Positions 16,558 through 24,084 of a DNA stretch of 24,084 nt are shown piece after piece. The stretch is taken from the NCBI GenBank assembly GCA_028869495.1, contig JAGWRY010000177.1:1-24084 (forward strand), in the 5' to 3' direction. This DNA comes from Elusimicrobiota bacterium (GTDB taxonomy: Bacteria > Elusimicrobiota > Elusimicrobia > UBA1565 > UBA9628). Every line of letters begins with the position of its first letter. The stretch's first letter is position 1. The notes under the pieces were generated by a model. That model had not been told where the DNA came from and searched no databases. It was given only the letters and a program-made list of their open reading frames with translations. Made by a program: the position numbers and the translations under genes.

Positions 16558-18630
16558 ATGAGCGAGAAAGCCAAGAGCCGTTCGCTGTTCGACCCGCGGA
16601 TCGCGCGCCGGGCCGCCTGGGACAGCGTCCTCAAGCTGTCGCCGCGCCACCAGCTGCGCAACCCGGTGATGTTCTGCGTCTACGTCGGCGGTCTGCTGAC
16701 GCTGGGCCTCTGGGTCCAGTCCCTGCTGGGCAAGGGCGAGGCGCCTTCGGGCTTCATCCTGTCCGTCTCCCTCTGGCTGTGGTTCACCGTGCTCTTCGCG
16801 AATTTCGCCGAGGCCATGGCCGAGGGCCGGGGCAAGGCCCAGGCCGACAGCCTGCGCCAGGCGCGCCGGCACGTACCGGCCAAGAAGCTGGCCGCGCCCG
16901 CCAAAGACGCGCAGGTCGCCCGGGTCCTCTCCTCCGAATTGCGGGCGGGCGACGTCGTGCTCGTCGAGGCCGGAGACTTCATCCCCGGCGACGGCGAGGT
17001 GATCGAGGGGGTCGCCTCGGTCAACGAGGCCGCCGTCACCGGAGAGAGCGCGCCCGTCATCCGCGAGAGCGGCGGCGACCGCAGCGCGGTCACCGGCGGG
17101 ACCGTCGTCCTGTCGGACTGGCTCGTCGTCCGGATCACGGCCAATCCGGGCGAGAGCTTCCTCGACCGGATGATCTCGCTCGTCGAGGGCGCCGCGCGCC
17201 AGAAGACGCCCAACGAGATCGCCCTCAACATCCTGCTGGCCGCCTTGACGATCATCTTCCTGCTGGTGTGCGCGACGCTGCTGCCGTATTCGATCTACAG
17301 CGTCGCCGCGGCCGGGACGGGAACGGTCGTGCCGGTCACCGTGCTCGTCGCCCTCTTCGTGTGTCTCGCCCCGACGACGATCGGCGGCCTGCTCTCGGCC
17401 ATCGGCGTGGCCGGCATGGACCGCATGATCCAGGCCAACGTGATCGCGACCTCCGGCCGCGCCGTCGAGGCCGCGGGCGACGTGGACGTGCTGCTCCTCG
17501 ACAAGACCGGCACGATCACCCTGGGCAACCGCCAGGCCGTCGCCTTCGTGCCCGCCGAGGGCGTGACGCCCGAGACTCTGGCCGACGCCGCCCAGCTGGC
17601 CTCCCTGCCCGACGAGACGCCCGAGGGGCGCAGCGTCGTCGTCCTGGCCAAGGAGGAGCACGGCCTGCGCGGCCGCGAGCTCCACGAGCTCCAGGGGCGC
17701 TTCGTGCCGTTCTCGGCGCGCACGCGCATGAGCGGCGTGGACCTGCCCGGCCGCGTGATCCGCAAGGGCGCCGCCAACGCGGTGGAGGCTCACGTCAAGG
17801 CCCTCGGCGGCTCCATGCCCAAGGGCTTCCAGGCGCTCGTCGAGGCCAGCGCCCGCCAGGGAGAGACGCCGCTGGTCGTCGCCGAGGGGGCGAGGGTGCT
17901 GGGCGTCATCCGCCTCAAGGACATCGTCAAGGGCGGCATCCGCGAGCGTTTCGCCGAGCTGAGGCAGATGGGCATCAAGACGATCATGATCACCGGAGAC
18001 AACCCGCTGACCGCGAGCGCGATCGCGGCCGAGGCCGGCGTCGACGACTTCCTGGCCCAGGCCACGCCGGAGACCAAGCTCGAGTACATCCGCCGGCTTC
18101 AGGCCGGCGGGCGGCTGGTCGCGATGACCGGCGACGGCACCAACGACGCCCCGGCGCTGGCCCAGGCCGACGTCGCGGTCGCGATGAACACCGGCACGCA
18201 GGCCGCCAAGGAGGCGGGCAACCTCGTCGACCTGGACTCGAACCCGACCAAGCTCATCGAGATCGTCGAGATCGGCAAGCAGCTCCTGATGACGCGCGGC
18301 GCGCTGACGACCTTCTCGATCGCCAACGACGTCGCCAAGTACTTCGCGATCGTCCCGGCGGCCTTCGTCGGAACGTACCCGGCGCTGGCCGCGCTCAACG
18401 TCATGCATCTCGCCACGCCTCAAAGCGCGATCCTGTCGGCGGTGATCTTCAACGCGCTGATCATCGTCGCGCTGATCCCGCTGGCCCTGCGCGGCGTCGA
18501 ATACCGCCGCGTCGGCGCGGCCCAGCTCCTGCGCGTCAACTCGCTCGTCTACGGCGTCGGAGGCCTGGTCGCCCCCTTCGTCGGCATCAAGCTGATCGAC
18601 CTCCTGCTCGTCGGCCTGCATCTCGTCTAG
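16558..18630 (+). CDS. kdpB: KdpB, P-type ATPase subunit
   Basis: This 690-residue subunit hydrolyses ATP to drive potassium uptake. The phosphorylated aspartate is D315 in LLDKTGTITLGNRQA. The actuator motif TGES is at 161-164; in E. coli the serine of this motif can be phosphorylated to switch the pump off, and it is kept here (S164). The hinge motif GDGTNDAPALAQADVAVAMN starts at 525. Membrane segments flank these domains as expected, and length is close to E. coli KdpB (682). Residues such as PEGRSVVVLA and RTRMSGVDL in the nucleotide domain are typical. Confidence 0.97.
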   Translation: MSEKAKSRSLFDPRIARRAAWDSVLKLSPRHQLRNPVMFCVYVGGLLTLGLWVQSLLGKGEAPSGFILSVSLWLWFTVLFANFAEAMAEGRGKAQADSLRQARRHVPAKKLAAPAKDAQVARVLSSELRAGDVVLVEAGDFIPGDGEVIEGVASVNEAAVTGESAPVIRESGGDRSAVTGGTVVLSDWLVVRITANPGESFLDRMISLVEGAARQKTPNEIALNILLAALTIIFLLVCATLLPYSIYSVAAAGTGTVVPVTVLVALFVCLAPTTIGGLLSAIGVAGMDRMIQANVIATSGRAVEAAGDVDVLLLDKTGTITLGNRQAVAFVPAEGVTPETLADAAQLASLPDETPEGRSVVVLAKEEHGLRGRELHELQGRFVPFSARTRMSGVDLPGRVIRKGAANAVEAHVKALGGSMPKGFQALVEASARQGETPLVVAEGARVLGVIRLKDIVKGGIRERFAELRQMGIKTIMITGDNPLTASAIAAEAGVDDFLAQATPETKLEYIRRLQAGGRLVAMTGDGTNDAPALAQADVAVAMNTGTQAAKEAGNLVDLDSNPTKLIEIVEIGKQLLMTRGALTTFSIANDVAKYFAIVPAAFVGTYPALAALNVMHLATPQSAILSAVIFNALIIVALIPLALRGVEYRRVGAAQLLRVNSLVYGVGGLVAPFVGIKLIDLLLVGLHLV

Positions 18631-18639
18631 GAGAAAGAC

Positions 18640-19257
18640 ATGAAGACCGTCCTCGGTCAGCTCCGCCCCGCGCTGATCGTCTTCGCCGCGCTCTCGATCC
18701 TCACGGGCCTCCTCTACCCCGCGCTGACGACCGCGCTCGCGCGGGCGCTGTTCCCGTCCCAGGCCGACGGAAGCCCGATCGCGCGGAACGGGAAGGTCGT
18801 CGGCTCCGCGCTGATCGGCCAGCCCTTCTCCGATCCGCGGCATTTCTGGGGCCGCCCGTCGGCCACGTCGCCGTTCCCCGACAACGCGGCGGCCTCGTCC
18901 GGCTCGAACCTGGGGCCGACCAATCCCGCCCTCCTGAAGGCCGTCCGGGACCGCGTCGCGGCCCTGCGCGCCGCCGACCCCGCCGCGAGCGGCCCCATCC
19001 CGCCCGACCTCGTCACGGCCTCGGCCAGCGGCCTGGACCCGGACATCAGCCCGGCGGCCGCGCTTTACCAGGTCCCGCGCGTCGCGCGGGCGCGCGGGCT
19101 GTCCGTCGCGGCGGTCCGCGCCCTCGTTCTCGGCCGCGTCGAGGGCCGGTGGCTCGGGGTCTTCGGCGAGCCGCGCGTGAACGTGCTGGAGCTGAACCTG
19201 GCCCTGGACGCCGCGGCCTCGGATGCGTTGCAAAGGAACGCGAAAGCTGGTACATAG
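18640..19257 (+). CDS. kdpC: KdpC, periplasmic-facing subunit
   Basis: This 205-residue protein has one N-terminal membrane helix (about 9-33, LIVFAALSILTGLLYPALTT) and a soluble domain. Family motifs are GSALIGQPFSDPRHFWGRPS, then SGSNLGPTNPAL, then GLDPDISPAAALYQVPRVAR and a C-terminal GVFGEPRVNVLELNLALD. KdpC is needed for a working KdpFABC complex. AGGAG with a 6-base spacer precedes the ATG. The end of this gene contains a candidate promoter for kdpD. Confidence 0.95.
   Translation: MKTVLGQLRPALIVFAALSILTGLLYPALTTALARALFPSQADGSPIARNGKVVGSALIGQPFSDPRHFWGRPSATSPFPDNAAASSGSNLGPTNPALLKAVRDRVAALRAADPAASGPIPPDLVTASASGLDPDISPAAALYQVPRVARARGLSVAAVRALVLGRVEGRWLGVFGEPRVNVLELNLALDAAASDALQRNAKAGT
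19228..19256 (+). promoter_or_regulatory. Candidate internal promoter for kdpDE
   Basis: TTGCAA (19228-19233) and TACATA (19251-19256) are separated by 17 bases, with TGG just before the second box as an extended -10. The -10 match is weak (three of six), but this stretch is AT-rich for the window and lies just before kdpD. Separate kdpDE expression would let the sensor be made before the pump is induced. Confidence 0.35.
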
Positions 19258-19265
19258 CGGATAGG

Positions 19266-21899
19266 ATGGCGCGCAAGCGGCTCAAGCCCGAGTCGTACCT
19301 CGACGAGGCCCGGCGGCAGGAACGCGCGGAGGGCCGTCTCAAGGTCTTCCTGGGGGCCGCGCCCGGCGTCGGCAAGACCTACACGATGCTGGAGGCCGCG
19401 GCCGCGCGCAAGCGCGAGGGCGTCGACGTCGTCGTCGGCCTGGCCGAGACGCACGGGCGCGCGGAGACGCGGGCGCTCCTCGAGGGGCTCGAGGTCCTGC
19501 CGCGGCGCGCCGCCGTCCACCGCGGCGTGACGCTCGACGAGCTCGATCTGGACGCGGCGCTCGCCCGCGCCCCGGCTCTGATCCTGGTCGACGAGCTCGC
19601 GCACACGAACGCGCCCGGCAGCCGCCACGCGAAGCGCTGGCAGGACGTCTCGGAGCTCCTGCGCCGCGGGATCGACGTCTACACGACGCTCAACATCCAG
19701 CACGTCGAGACCCTCAACGACGCGGTCGCTCGGATCACGGGCGTCACGGTCCGCGAGACCGTGCCGGACTCGCTGCTCGAGCGCGCGGACGTGGAGCTGG
19801 TCGACCTGCCGCCCGAGGAGCTGCTCGAGCGGCTCAAGCAGGGCAAGGTCTACGTTCCGGAGACGGCGGCGCGCGCCCTCGAGGGCTTCTTCAAGCTCTC
19901 CAACCTGACCGCCCTGCGCGAACTGGCCCTGCGCCTGACGGCCGAGGGCGTCGGCGCGCGCGTCGAGTCGCAGCGGCTCGCGCAGGCGCCCGAGGCCATC
20001 TGGCCGACCGCCGAGCGCCTGCTGGTCGGCGTGGGGCCCAGCCCGAGCTCCGCCAAGCTCGTGCGCGCGACGCGGCGCATGGCCGCGAACCTGAAGGCCC
20101 ACTGGCTCGCCGTCTTCGTCGACGCGCCGTCGCTGGCGCCCGCGCAGCGCGCCGCGGCGCTCGAGAACCTGCGCCTGGCCGGGCGCCTCGGCGCCGAGAC
20201 GCTGACGATCACGGCCCGCAGCGTCGTCGAGGGCATGCTCGACCTCGCGCGCCAGCGCAACGTGACGCGCCTCGTGATCGGCAAGCAGACGCGCCCGCGC
20301 TGGCGCGAGCTGCTGTCCGGGAGCGCGACCGTCGACGAACTGATCCGCCGCAGCGGCGACACCGACGTCTACGTGACCACCGGCGACGTCGAAGGCTCCG
20401 CGCCGGCGCCGGGCTCCGCGCCCGCGCGGAGCCCCGCCCCGCTCGCGGAGCACGCCGTCGCGCTGGGAGTCGTCGCCGCGGCGACCGCGCTCTGCGACGC
20501 GATGCGGCCGCACTTCGCGCTGACGAACCTGGTGATGGTCTATCTGCTCGGCGTCGCGTACGTCGCCTCGCGCGGGCACCGCGGACCGGCCGTCCTGGCG
20601 TCCGTCGCGAGCGTGCTGGCCTTCGACTGGTGCTTCGTGCCGCCGGAGGGGACCTTCGCGGTCTCCGACACGCAGTATGCGGTGACCTTCGCCATCATGC
20701 TCGCCGTCGCGATCCTCGTCAGCCACCTGGCCGTGCGCAGCCGCGCGCAGGCCGAGGCCGCGCGCCTGAGCGAGATGCGCACCGCCGCGATGCACGCGCT
20801 GAGCGCGCGCCTCGCGACGACCCGCGGCGTGGAGCCGCTCCTGCGCGCCTCGGTCACCCTGCTCGCCGAGGTCTTCGACAGCGACGTCGTCGCCCTGCTC
20901 CCGGACGAGGACGGGCGCCTCGCGGCGCGGGCCTGGTCGGGGGCGGAGCGCCCGCTCGACGAGAAGGAGCGCAGCGTCGCGCAGTGGGTCTACGACCTCG
21001 GGCAGTCCGCCGGCCTGGGCACGCAGACCCTGCCCGTCGTCGAGGCGCTCTATGCGCCGCTCCTCGGCGCCGAAGGCCCGGTCGGCGCCCTGCGCGTCCA
21101 GCCGCGCGCGCGCGAGCGCCTGACGGCGCCGGACCAGATGCTCCTGCTCGAGTCTTTCGCCCACCAGATCGCCCTGGCCTTGGGGGTCGACCGCCTGCAG
21201 GAGAGCGCGCGCCGGGCGGAACTGCGCGCCGAGACGGAGCGCCTGCGCAGCTCGCTGTTGAGCTCCGTCTCCCACGACCTGCGCACCCCGCTGGCCGCGA
21301 TCCTGGGCTCGGCGACCAGCCTCCTGCGCGGCGCGGCGGCGCCGGAGCGCGAGCAGCTGGAGAACATCCGCGACGAGGCCGAGCGCCTCTCGCGCCTCGT
21401 CCACAACCTCCTCGAGACGACGCGCCTGGAGAGCGGCGCCGTGAGCCTGCGCAAGGAGCCCGTCCCCGTCGAGGAGCCGCTGGGCGCGGCCTTGGAGCGC
21501 CTGGACAAGGCGCTGGCCGGCCGGACGGTCTCGACGCGCCTGCCCGAGGACCTGCCCCTCGTGCCCCTCGACGCGGTGCTCGTCGAGCAGGTCTTCGTGA
21601 ACCTCCTGGACAACGCGGCCCGCCACACCCCTCCGGGCTCGCCGATCGACGTCTCGGCCCGCGCCGACGGCGGAGCGGTGGTCCTCGAGGTCGCCGACCG
21701 CGGCCCGGGCCTGCCCCCGGAGGACCTCGTCCGCGTCTTCGACAAGTTCTACCGCGGACGCCCCGGCGCCGGCGCGGGCCTCGGCCTGGCCATCTGCAAG
21801 GCCGTCGTCGAGGCGCACGGAGGCGCCATCGTCGCCGAGAACCGGGAGGGAGGCGGCGCCGTCTTCCGGTTCTCCCTGCCCCTCAAGGCGGCGTCGTGA
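19266..21899 (+). CDS. kdpD: KdpD, potassium-responsive sensor histidine kinase
   Basis: This 877-residue kinase senses potassium limitation or salt stress and phosphorylates KdpE. The N-terminal KdpD domain has Walker A GAAPGVGKT (30-38) and Walker B ILVDELAHTN (106-115). A USP-like domain covers about 250-380. Four membrane helices lie at about 392-489, a GAF domain at about 505-650, and the kinase core at 655-877 with H670 (SVSHDLRTPL), N-box (NLLDNAARHTPPG) and GAGLGLAICKAV. The USP domain resembles the E. coli form; the FTAxY motif of c-di-AMP-binding S. aureus KdpD is not seen. The ATG at 19266 starts the family sequence (LKPESYLDEARR); the open frame further upstream is out-of-frame kdpB/kdpC. 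Confidence 0.95.
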   Translation: MARKRLKPESYLDEARRQERAEGRLKVFLGAAPGVGKTYTMLEAAAARKREGVDVVVGLAETHGRAETRALLEGLEVLPRRAAVHRGVTLDELDLDAALARAPALILVDELAHTNAPGSRHAKRWQDVSELLRRGIDVYTTLNIQHVETLNDAVARITGVTVRETVPDSLLERADVELVDLPPEELLERLKQGKVYVPETAARALEGFFKLSNLTALRELALRLTAEGVGARVESQRLAQAPEAIWPTAERLLVGVGPSPSSAKLVRATRRMAANLKAHWLAVFVDAPSLAPAQRAAALENLRLAGRLGAETLTITARSVVEGMLDLARQRNVTRLVIGKQTRPRWRELLSGSATVDELIRRSGDTDVYVTTGDVEGSAPAPGSAPARSPAPLAEHAVALGVVAAATALCDAMRPHFALTNLVMVYLLGVAYVASRGHRGPAVLASVASVLAFDWCFVPPEGTFAVSDTQYAVTFAIMLAVAILVSHLAVRSRAQAEAARLSEMRTAAMHALSARLATTRGVEPLLRASVTLLAEVFDSDVVALLPDEDGRLAARAWSGAERPLDEKERSVAQWVYDLGQSAGLGTQTLPVVEALYAPLLGAEGPVGALRVQPRARERLTAPDQMLLLESFAHQIALALGVDRLQESARRAELRAETERLRSSLLSSVSHDLRTPLAAILGSATSLLRGAAAPEREQLENIRDEAERLSRLVHNLLETTRLESGAVSLRKEPVPVEEPLGAALERLDKALAGRTVSTRLPEDLPLVPLDAVLVEQVFVNLLDNAARHTPPGSPIDVSARADGGAVVLEVADRGPGLPPEDLVRVFDKFYRGRPGAGAGLGLAICKAVVEAHGGAIVAENREGGGAVFRFSLPLKAAS

Positions 21900-22594
21900 C
21901 GCCCCCGCGCAAGCGCCTGCTGATCGTCGACGACGAGCCGGCGATCCTGCGCTTCCTTCGCCCGGCGATGACGGCCGCCGGCTTCGACGTCGCCGAGGCG
22001 CGGACCGGACGCGCCGCCCTGGAACTCGCCGCGGCGCGCCGGCCCGACGTCGTCCTGCTGGACCTCGGCCTGCCCGACATGGACGGCCTGGAGGTGCTCA
22101 AGGACCTGCGCCGCTGGACGGCGGCGCCGGTGATCGTCCTGTCGGCGCGCGGGGAGGAAAGCGACAAGATCGCGGGCCTCGACTCCGGGGCCGACGACTA
22201 CCTGACCAAGCCGTTCGGCACCGAGGAGCTCCTCGCCCGCGTGCGCGTCGCGCTCCGCCACGCCGAAAGGGCCGGACGCGAACCCGAGCCCGTCTACGAG
22301 CGCGGCGACCTGAAGATCGACCTGTCCCTGCGCCGCGTCTGGGTCGCGAAAAAGGAGGTCCGCCTGTCCCCCCTCCAGTACGCGCTGCTCGCCGCGCTGG
22401 TCCGCTCCGCCGGCCGCGTCGTCACGCAGACGCAGCTGCTCCACCAGCTCTGGCCGGAGGGCGGCGCCACGCCCGAGTCCCTGCGCATCCTGGTCCACCA
22501 GACCCGCCACCGGATCGAGAAGGAGCCGGCCCGGCCGCGCCACCTGAAGACCGAGCCGGCCGTCGGCTACCGGCTCGAGGCGCCGGACGATTAG
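21896..22594 (+). CDS. kdpE: KdpE, response regulator of the kdp operon
   Basis: This 232-residue OmpR-family regulator activates kdp transcription. The receiver has D12-D13 (LLIVDDEPAI), phosphorylated D56 (LLDLGLPDMDG) and a DDYLTKPFG segment with the conserved lysine. The winged-helix DNA-binding domain runs from about 135 to 230 (LSPLQYALLAALVRSAGRVV, then TESLRILVH-like recognition helix and VGYRLEAP). The GTG start at 21896 overlaps the kdpD stop as GTGA and is followed directly by the receiver's first strand. Its stop overlaps by 4 bases the stop of the convergent kinase gene, leaving no room for a terminator. Confidence 0.95.
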   Translation: MTPPRKRLLIVDDEPAILRFLRPAMTAAGFDVAEARTGRAALELAAARRPDVVLLDLGLPDMDGLEVLKDLRRWTAAPVIVLSARGEESDKIAGLDSGADDYLTKPFGTEELLARVRVALRHAERAGREPEPVYERGDLKIDLSLRRVWVAKKEVRLSPLQYALLAALVRSAGRVVTQTQLLHQLWPEGGATPESLRILVHQTRHRIEKEPARPRHLKTEPAVGYRLEAPDD

Positions 22595-23802
22595 CGCGGC
22601 GCCGCCGGGATCGCCAGCGTGAAGCGCGCGCCGCGCCCGCGGCCGGCGCTCTCGCCCTCGACGGTGCCGCCGTGCTTGGCGGCGATGCGCAGGGCGGCCG
22701 ACAGGCCCAGCCCCGTGCCGACGCCCTTCTTCGTCGTGAAGAAAGGCTCGAACGCGCGCACGAGCTCCGCGGGCTCCAAGCCCGAGCCGTCGTCGGCGAC
22801 GCAGACGCGGTGGACGCCGCCCGCGGTCCGGGCCGAGACGCGGATCTCGCCGCCCTGCGGCGAGGCCTCGAGCGCGTTCTGCAGGAGGGCGGACAGCGCC
22901 TCGCGCAGGAGCGTCGCGTCGCCCCGCGCCGGCAGCGGACGGTCGAGGCCGGAGACGGCCAGGCGCACGCGGCGGCTCTTGGCCAGGGTCTCGAGCGAGG
23001 ACAGCGCGGCGCGCGCGGGCGCGCGCAGGTCGAGGGGCTCCACGTCCATCTCCTCGATGCGGCCGAGGTCGAGAAGGTCCTTCAGGATCCCCTTGCAGCG
23101 CTCGACCTCGGCGCGGATCTCGTCGAGCTCGCGCCGGGTCGCCGGGTCGTCCGCGTGGCGCTGGGCCAGCACGTCGGCGTCGACGGCGATCGTCGTCAAG
23201 GGCGCCTTGATCCGATGCGCGACCTCGCCGGCGACGCGCCCGAGGGTCGCCAGGCGCTCGACCTGCACGAGGCGGCTCTCGTAGAGGCGGCGCTCGTCGT
23301 CGCGGGCCTGACCCGCGTCGCGCGCGAGCACCGCCATCAGCGCCGCCGAGACCGCGAGGAAGAGCGCCCGCAGCCAGAACTCCTCGCTCGCGGCCCAGCC
23401 GCGCCCGCGCCAGCCGGTCGCCAGGAACAGCACGACGGTCAGGCCGGCCACCGCCAGGCGCTGGCGCGCGCTGCGCGTCAGCGCCGAGCCGAAGACGAGC
23501 AGCAGGTACAGCAGGAACAGGTCGGAACCGGTGCGCGTGCGGCCGATGACGAGCGCCGCGACCAGCGCGTCGCCGACGAACAGCGTCGACTGGAACCACT
23601 CGCGCGAGAGGGTCGCGTCGCCGACGAGCCGCAGCGCGAGCAAAGAGCCGAGCAGGAGCGACGCCAGAGCGCCGAGCGCCGGCGTGTCCCGCGGGCCCGG
23701 GCGCAGGAGGACCAGCAGGAGCAGGACCGCCATGAACAGGCCCTGGAAGGCGAAGTAGACGGGCCGGCGGCGGGCCGGCTCCAGGCCCGTCTCAGGCCTC
23801 AA
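22591..23802 (-). CDS. Membrane sensor histidine kinase
   Basis: This 403-residue kinase has five or six hydrophobic helices in residues about 16-162, without a large outside domain, so it may sense something in or near the membrane. The kinase core begins with GRVAGEVAHRIKAPL; H196 is the likely phosphorylated histidine, in a slightly unusual H-box (usually HEIRNPL or HELKTPL). The ATPase part has NALEASPQGG, DDGSGL and FFTTKKGVGTGLGLSAA, in the style of NtrB-like kinases. The best start is TTG at 23802, which overlaps the regulator gene by 11 bases. The next in-frame ATG lies inside the first helix. The stimulus is unknown. It pairs with the regulator just upstream. Confidence 0.88.
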   Translation of the reverse strand: MRPETGLEPARRRPVYFAFQGLFMAVLLLLVLLRPGPRDTPALGALASLLLGSLLALRLVGDATLSREWFQSTLFVGDALVAALVIGRTRTGSDLFLLYLLLVFGSALTRSARQRLAVAGLTVVLFLATGWRGRGWAASEEFWLRALFLAVSAALMAVLARDAGQARDDERRLYESRLVQVERLATLGRVAGEVAHRIKAPLTTIAVDADVLAQRHADDPATRRELDEIRAEVERCKGILKDLLDLGRIEEMDVEPLDLRAPARAALSSLETLAKSRRVRLAVSGLDRPLPARGDATLLREALSALLQNALEASPQGGEIRVSARTAGGVHRVCVADDGSGLEPAELVRAFEPFFTTKKGVGTGLGLSAALRIAAKHGGTVEGESAGRGRGARFTLAIPAAPR

Positions 23803-24084
23803 GGCGGTAGCCGACCTTCGGCGCCGTGACGATCATCCGCCCCGCGCGGCCGAGCTTGCGGCGCAGGTTCTTGACGTGCGTGTCCACGCTGCGCGTCGGC
23901 ACGCGGCGGCCGTAGGAGGAGGTGTTCTCGATCAGGAACTCCCGCGTCAGGGTCTCGCCCGGATGCGAGGCCAGCAGGAACAGGAGCTCGAACTCGCGCG
24001 GCTGGAGGCGCAGGCGCGTGCCGCCCAGCTCGGCGACGCCGCGCGCCGCGTCGACGACGAGAGCCCCGGCGCGCGCGACGCGCG
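23792..24084 (-). CDS. OmpR/PhoB-type response regulator (partial, N-terminus off the window)
   Basis: The minus-strand frame is open from the window edge to a TGA at 23794-23792 and gives about 96 residues. These form a complete winged-helix output domain: GTRLRLQPREFELLFLLASH, then PGETLTREFLIENTSSYGRR, then RSVDTHVKNLRRKLG and VTAPKVGYRLEA. This is the Trans_Reg_C fold of OmpR-family regulators, with the usual recognition helix (SVDTHVKNLRRKL). The receiver domain lies beyond the edge. Its stop overlaps the start of the kinase gene, so the two make a two-component operon transcribed toward kdpE. Confidence 0.87.
   Translation of the reverse strand, partial: RVARAGALVVDAARGVAELGGTRLRLQPREFELLFLLASHPGETLTREFLIENTSSYGRRVPTRSVDTHVKNLRRKLGRAGRMIVTAPKVGYRLEA

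Noticed and set aside
14763..16661. 632-codon minus-strand open frame opposite kdpA
   Set aside because: Its product is His/Asp/Gln-rich low complexity and antisense to a certain gene.
16354..19233. 959-codon minus-strand open frame across kdpA, kdpB and kdpC
   Set aside because: It is rich in Asp, Arg, Gln and His, lacks recognisable domains and crosses three certain genes on the other strand.
16779..19265. Upstream extension of the kdpD frame, which would make a 1706-residue protein
   Set aside because: The extension is an out-of-frame reading of kdpB and kdpC, Arg-rich and without domains; KdpD family sequence starts at 19266.
19065..21818. 917-codon minus-strand open frame opposite kdpD
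   Set aside because: It is a low-complexity antisense product; kdpD has all expected motifs in the sense frame.

Overview
This window is about 24 kb of very GC-rich, tightly packed bacterial DNA. Gaps between genes are all under 100 bases, and no tRNA, rRNA, CRISPR array or insertion sequence was seen. Tol-Pal genes, a porin and a PorV/PorQ-type barrel point to a diderm (outer-membrane) bacterium. The mix of PorV/PorQ protein, NHL-repeat protein with a FlgD/T9SS-like tail, TMTC-like membrane protein with TPRs and very high GC resembles high-GC Elusimicrobiota or a similar phylum. That placement is inference; no marker gene here settles it.

Layout. (1) 1-7545, minus strand: a zinc-dependent glucose dehydrogenase overlaps a GH63-like glucosidase. 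Then comes a near-consensus sigma-70 promoter (3746-3774) driving a secreted 12-repeat NHL protein, whose stop overlaps the start of a PorV/PorQ-family protein cut by the window edge. (2) 7642-10124, plus strand: a TMTC-like membrane protein with TPRs, a stand-alone receiver domain, and phosphoglycerate mutase. (3) 10177-12838, plus: pal, cpoB/ybgF and tolB, coupled by GTGA overlaps. (4) 12917-22594, plus: a PTS EIIA-Ntr-like gene, a BBP2-like porin, an unannotated 32-residue membrane protein, and a complete kdpF-A-B-C-D-E set for high-affinity potassium uptake. (5) 22591-24084, minus: a sensor kinase and the C-terminal part of its OmpR-type response regulator, convergent with kdpE.

How they work together. 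Region 4 reads as a potassium-uptake island: a possible outer-membrane route (porin), the KdpFABC pump, the KdpD/KdpE sensor pair, and an EIIA-Ntr homologue of the type known in E. coli to bind KdpD. Region 3 maintains the outer membrane. In region 1 the glucosidase could feed glucose to the dehydrogenase, and the NHL/PorV pair looks like a secreted cargo with its outer-membrane partner.

The most interesting non-coding signal is a TATCAT box placed 6-7 bases before the ATG of three genes that lack a Shine-Dalgarno sequence (a fourth has TATGCT). This suggests promoters giving leaderless transcripts.
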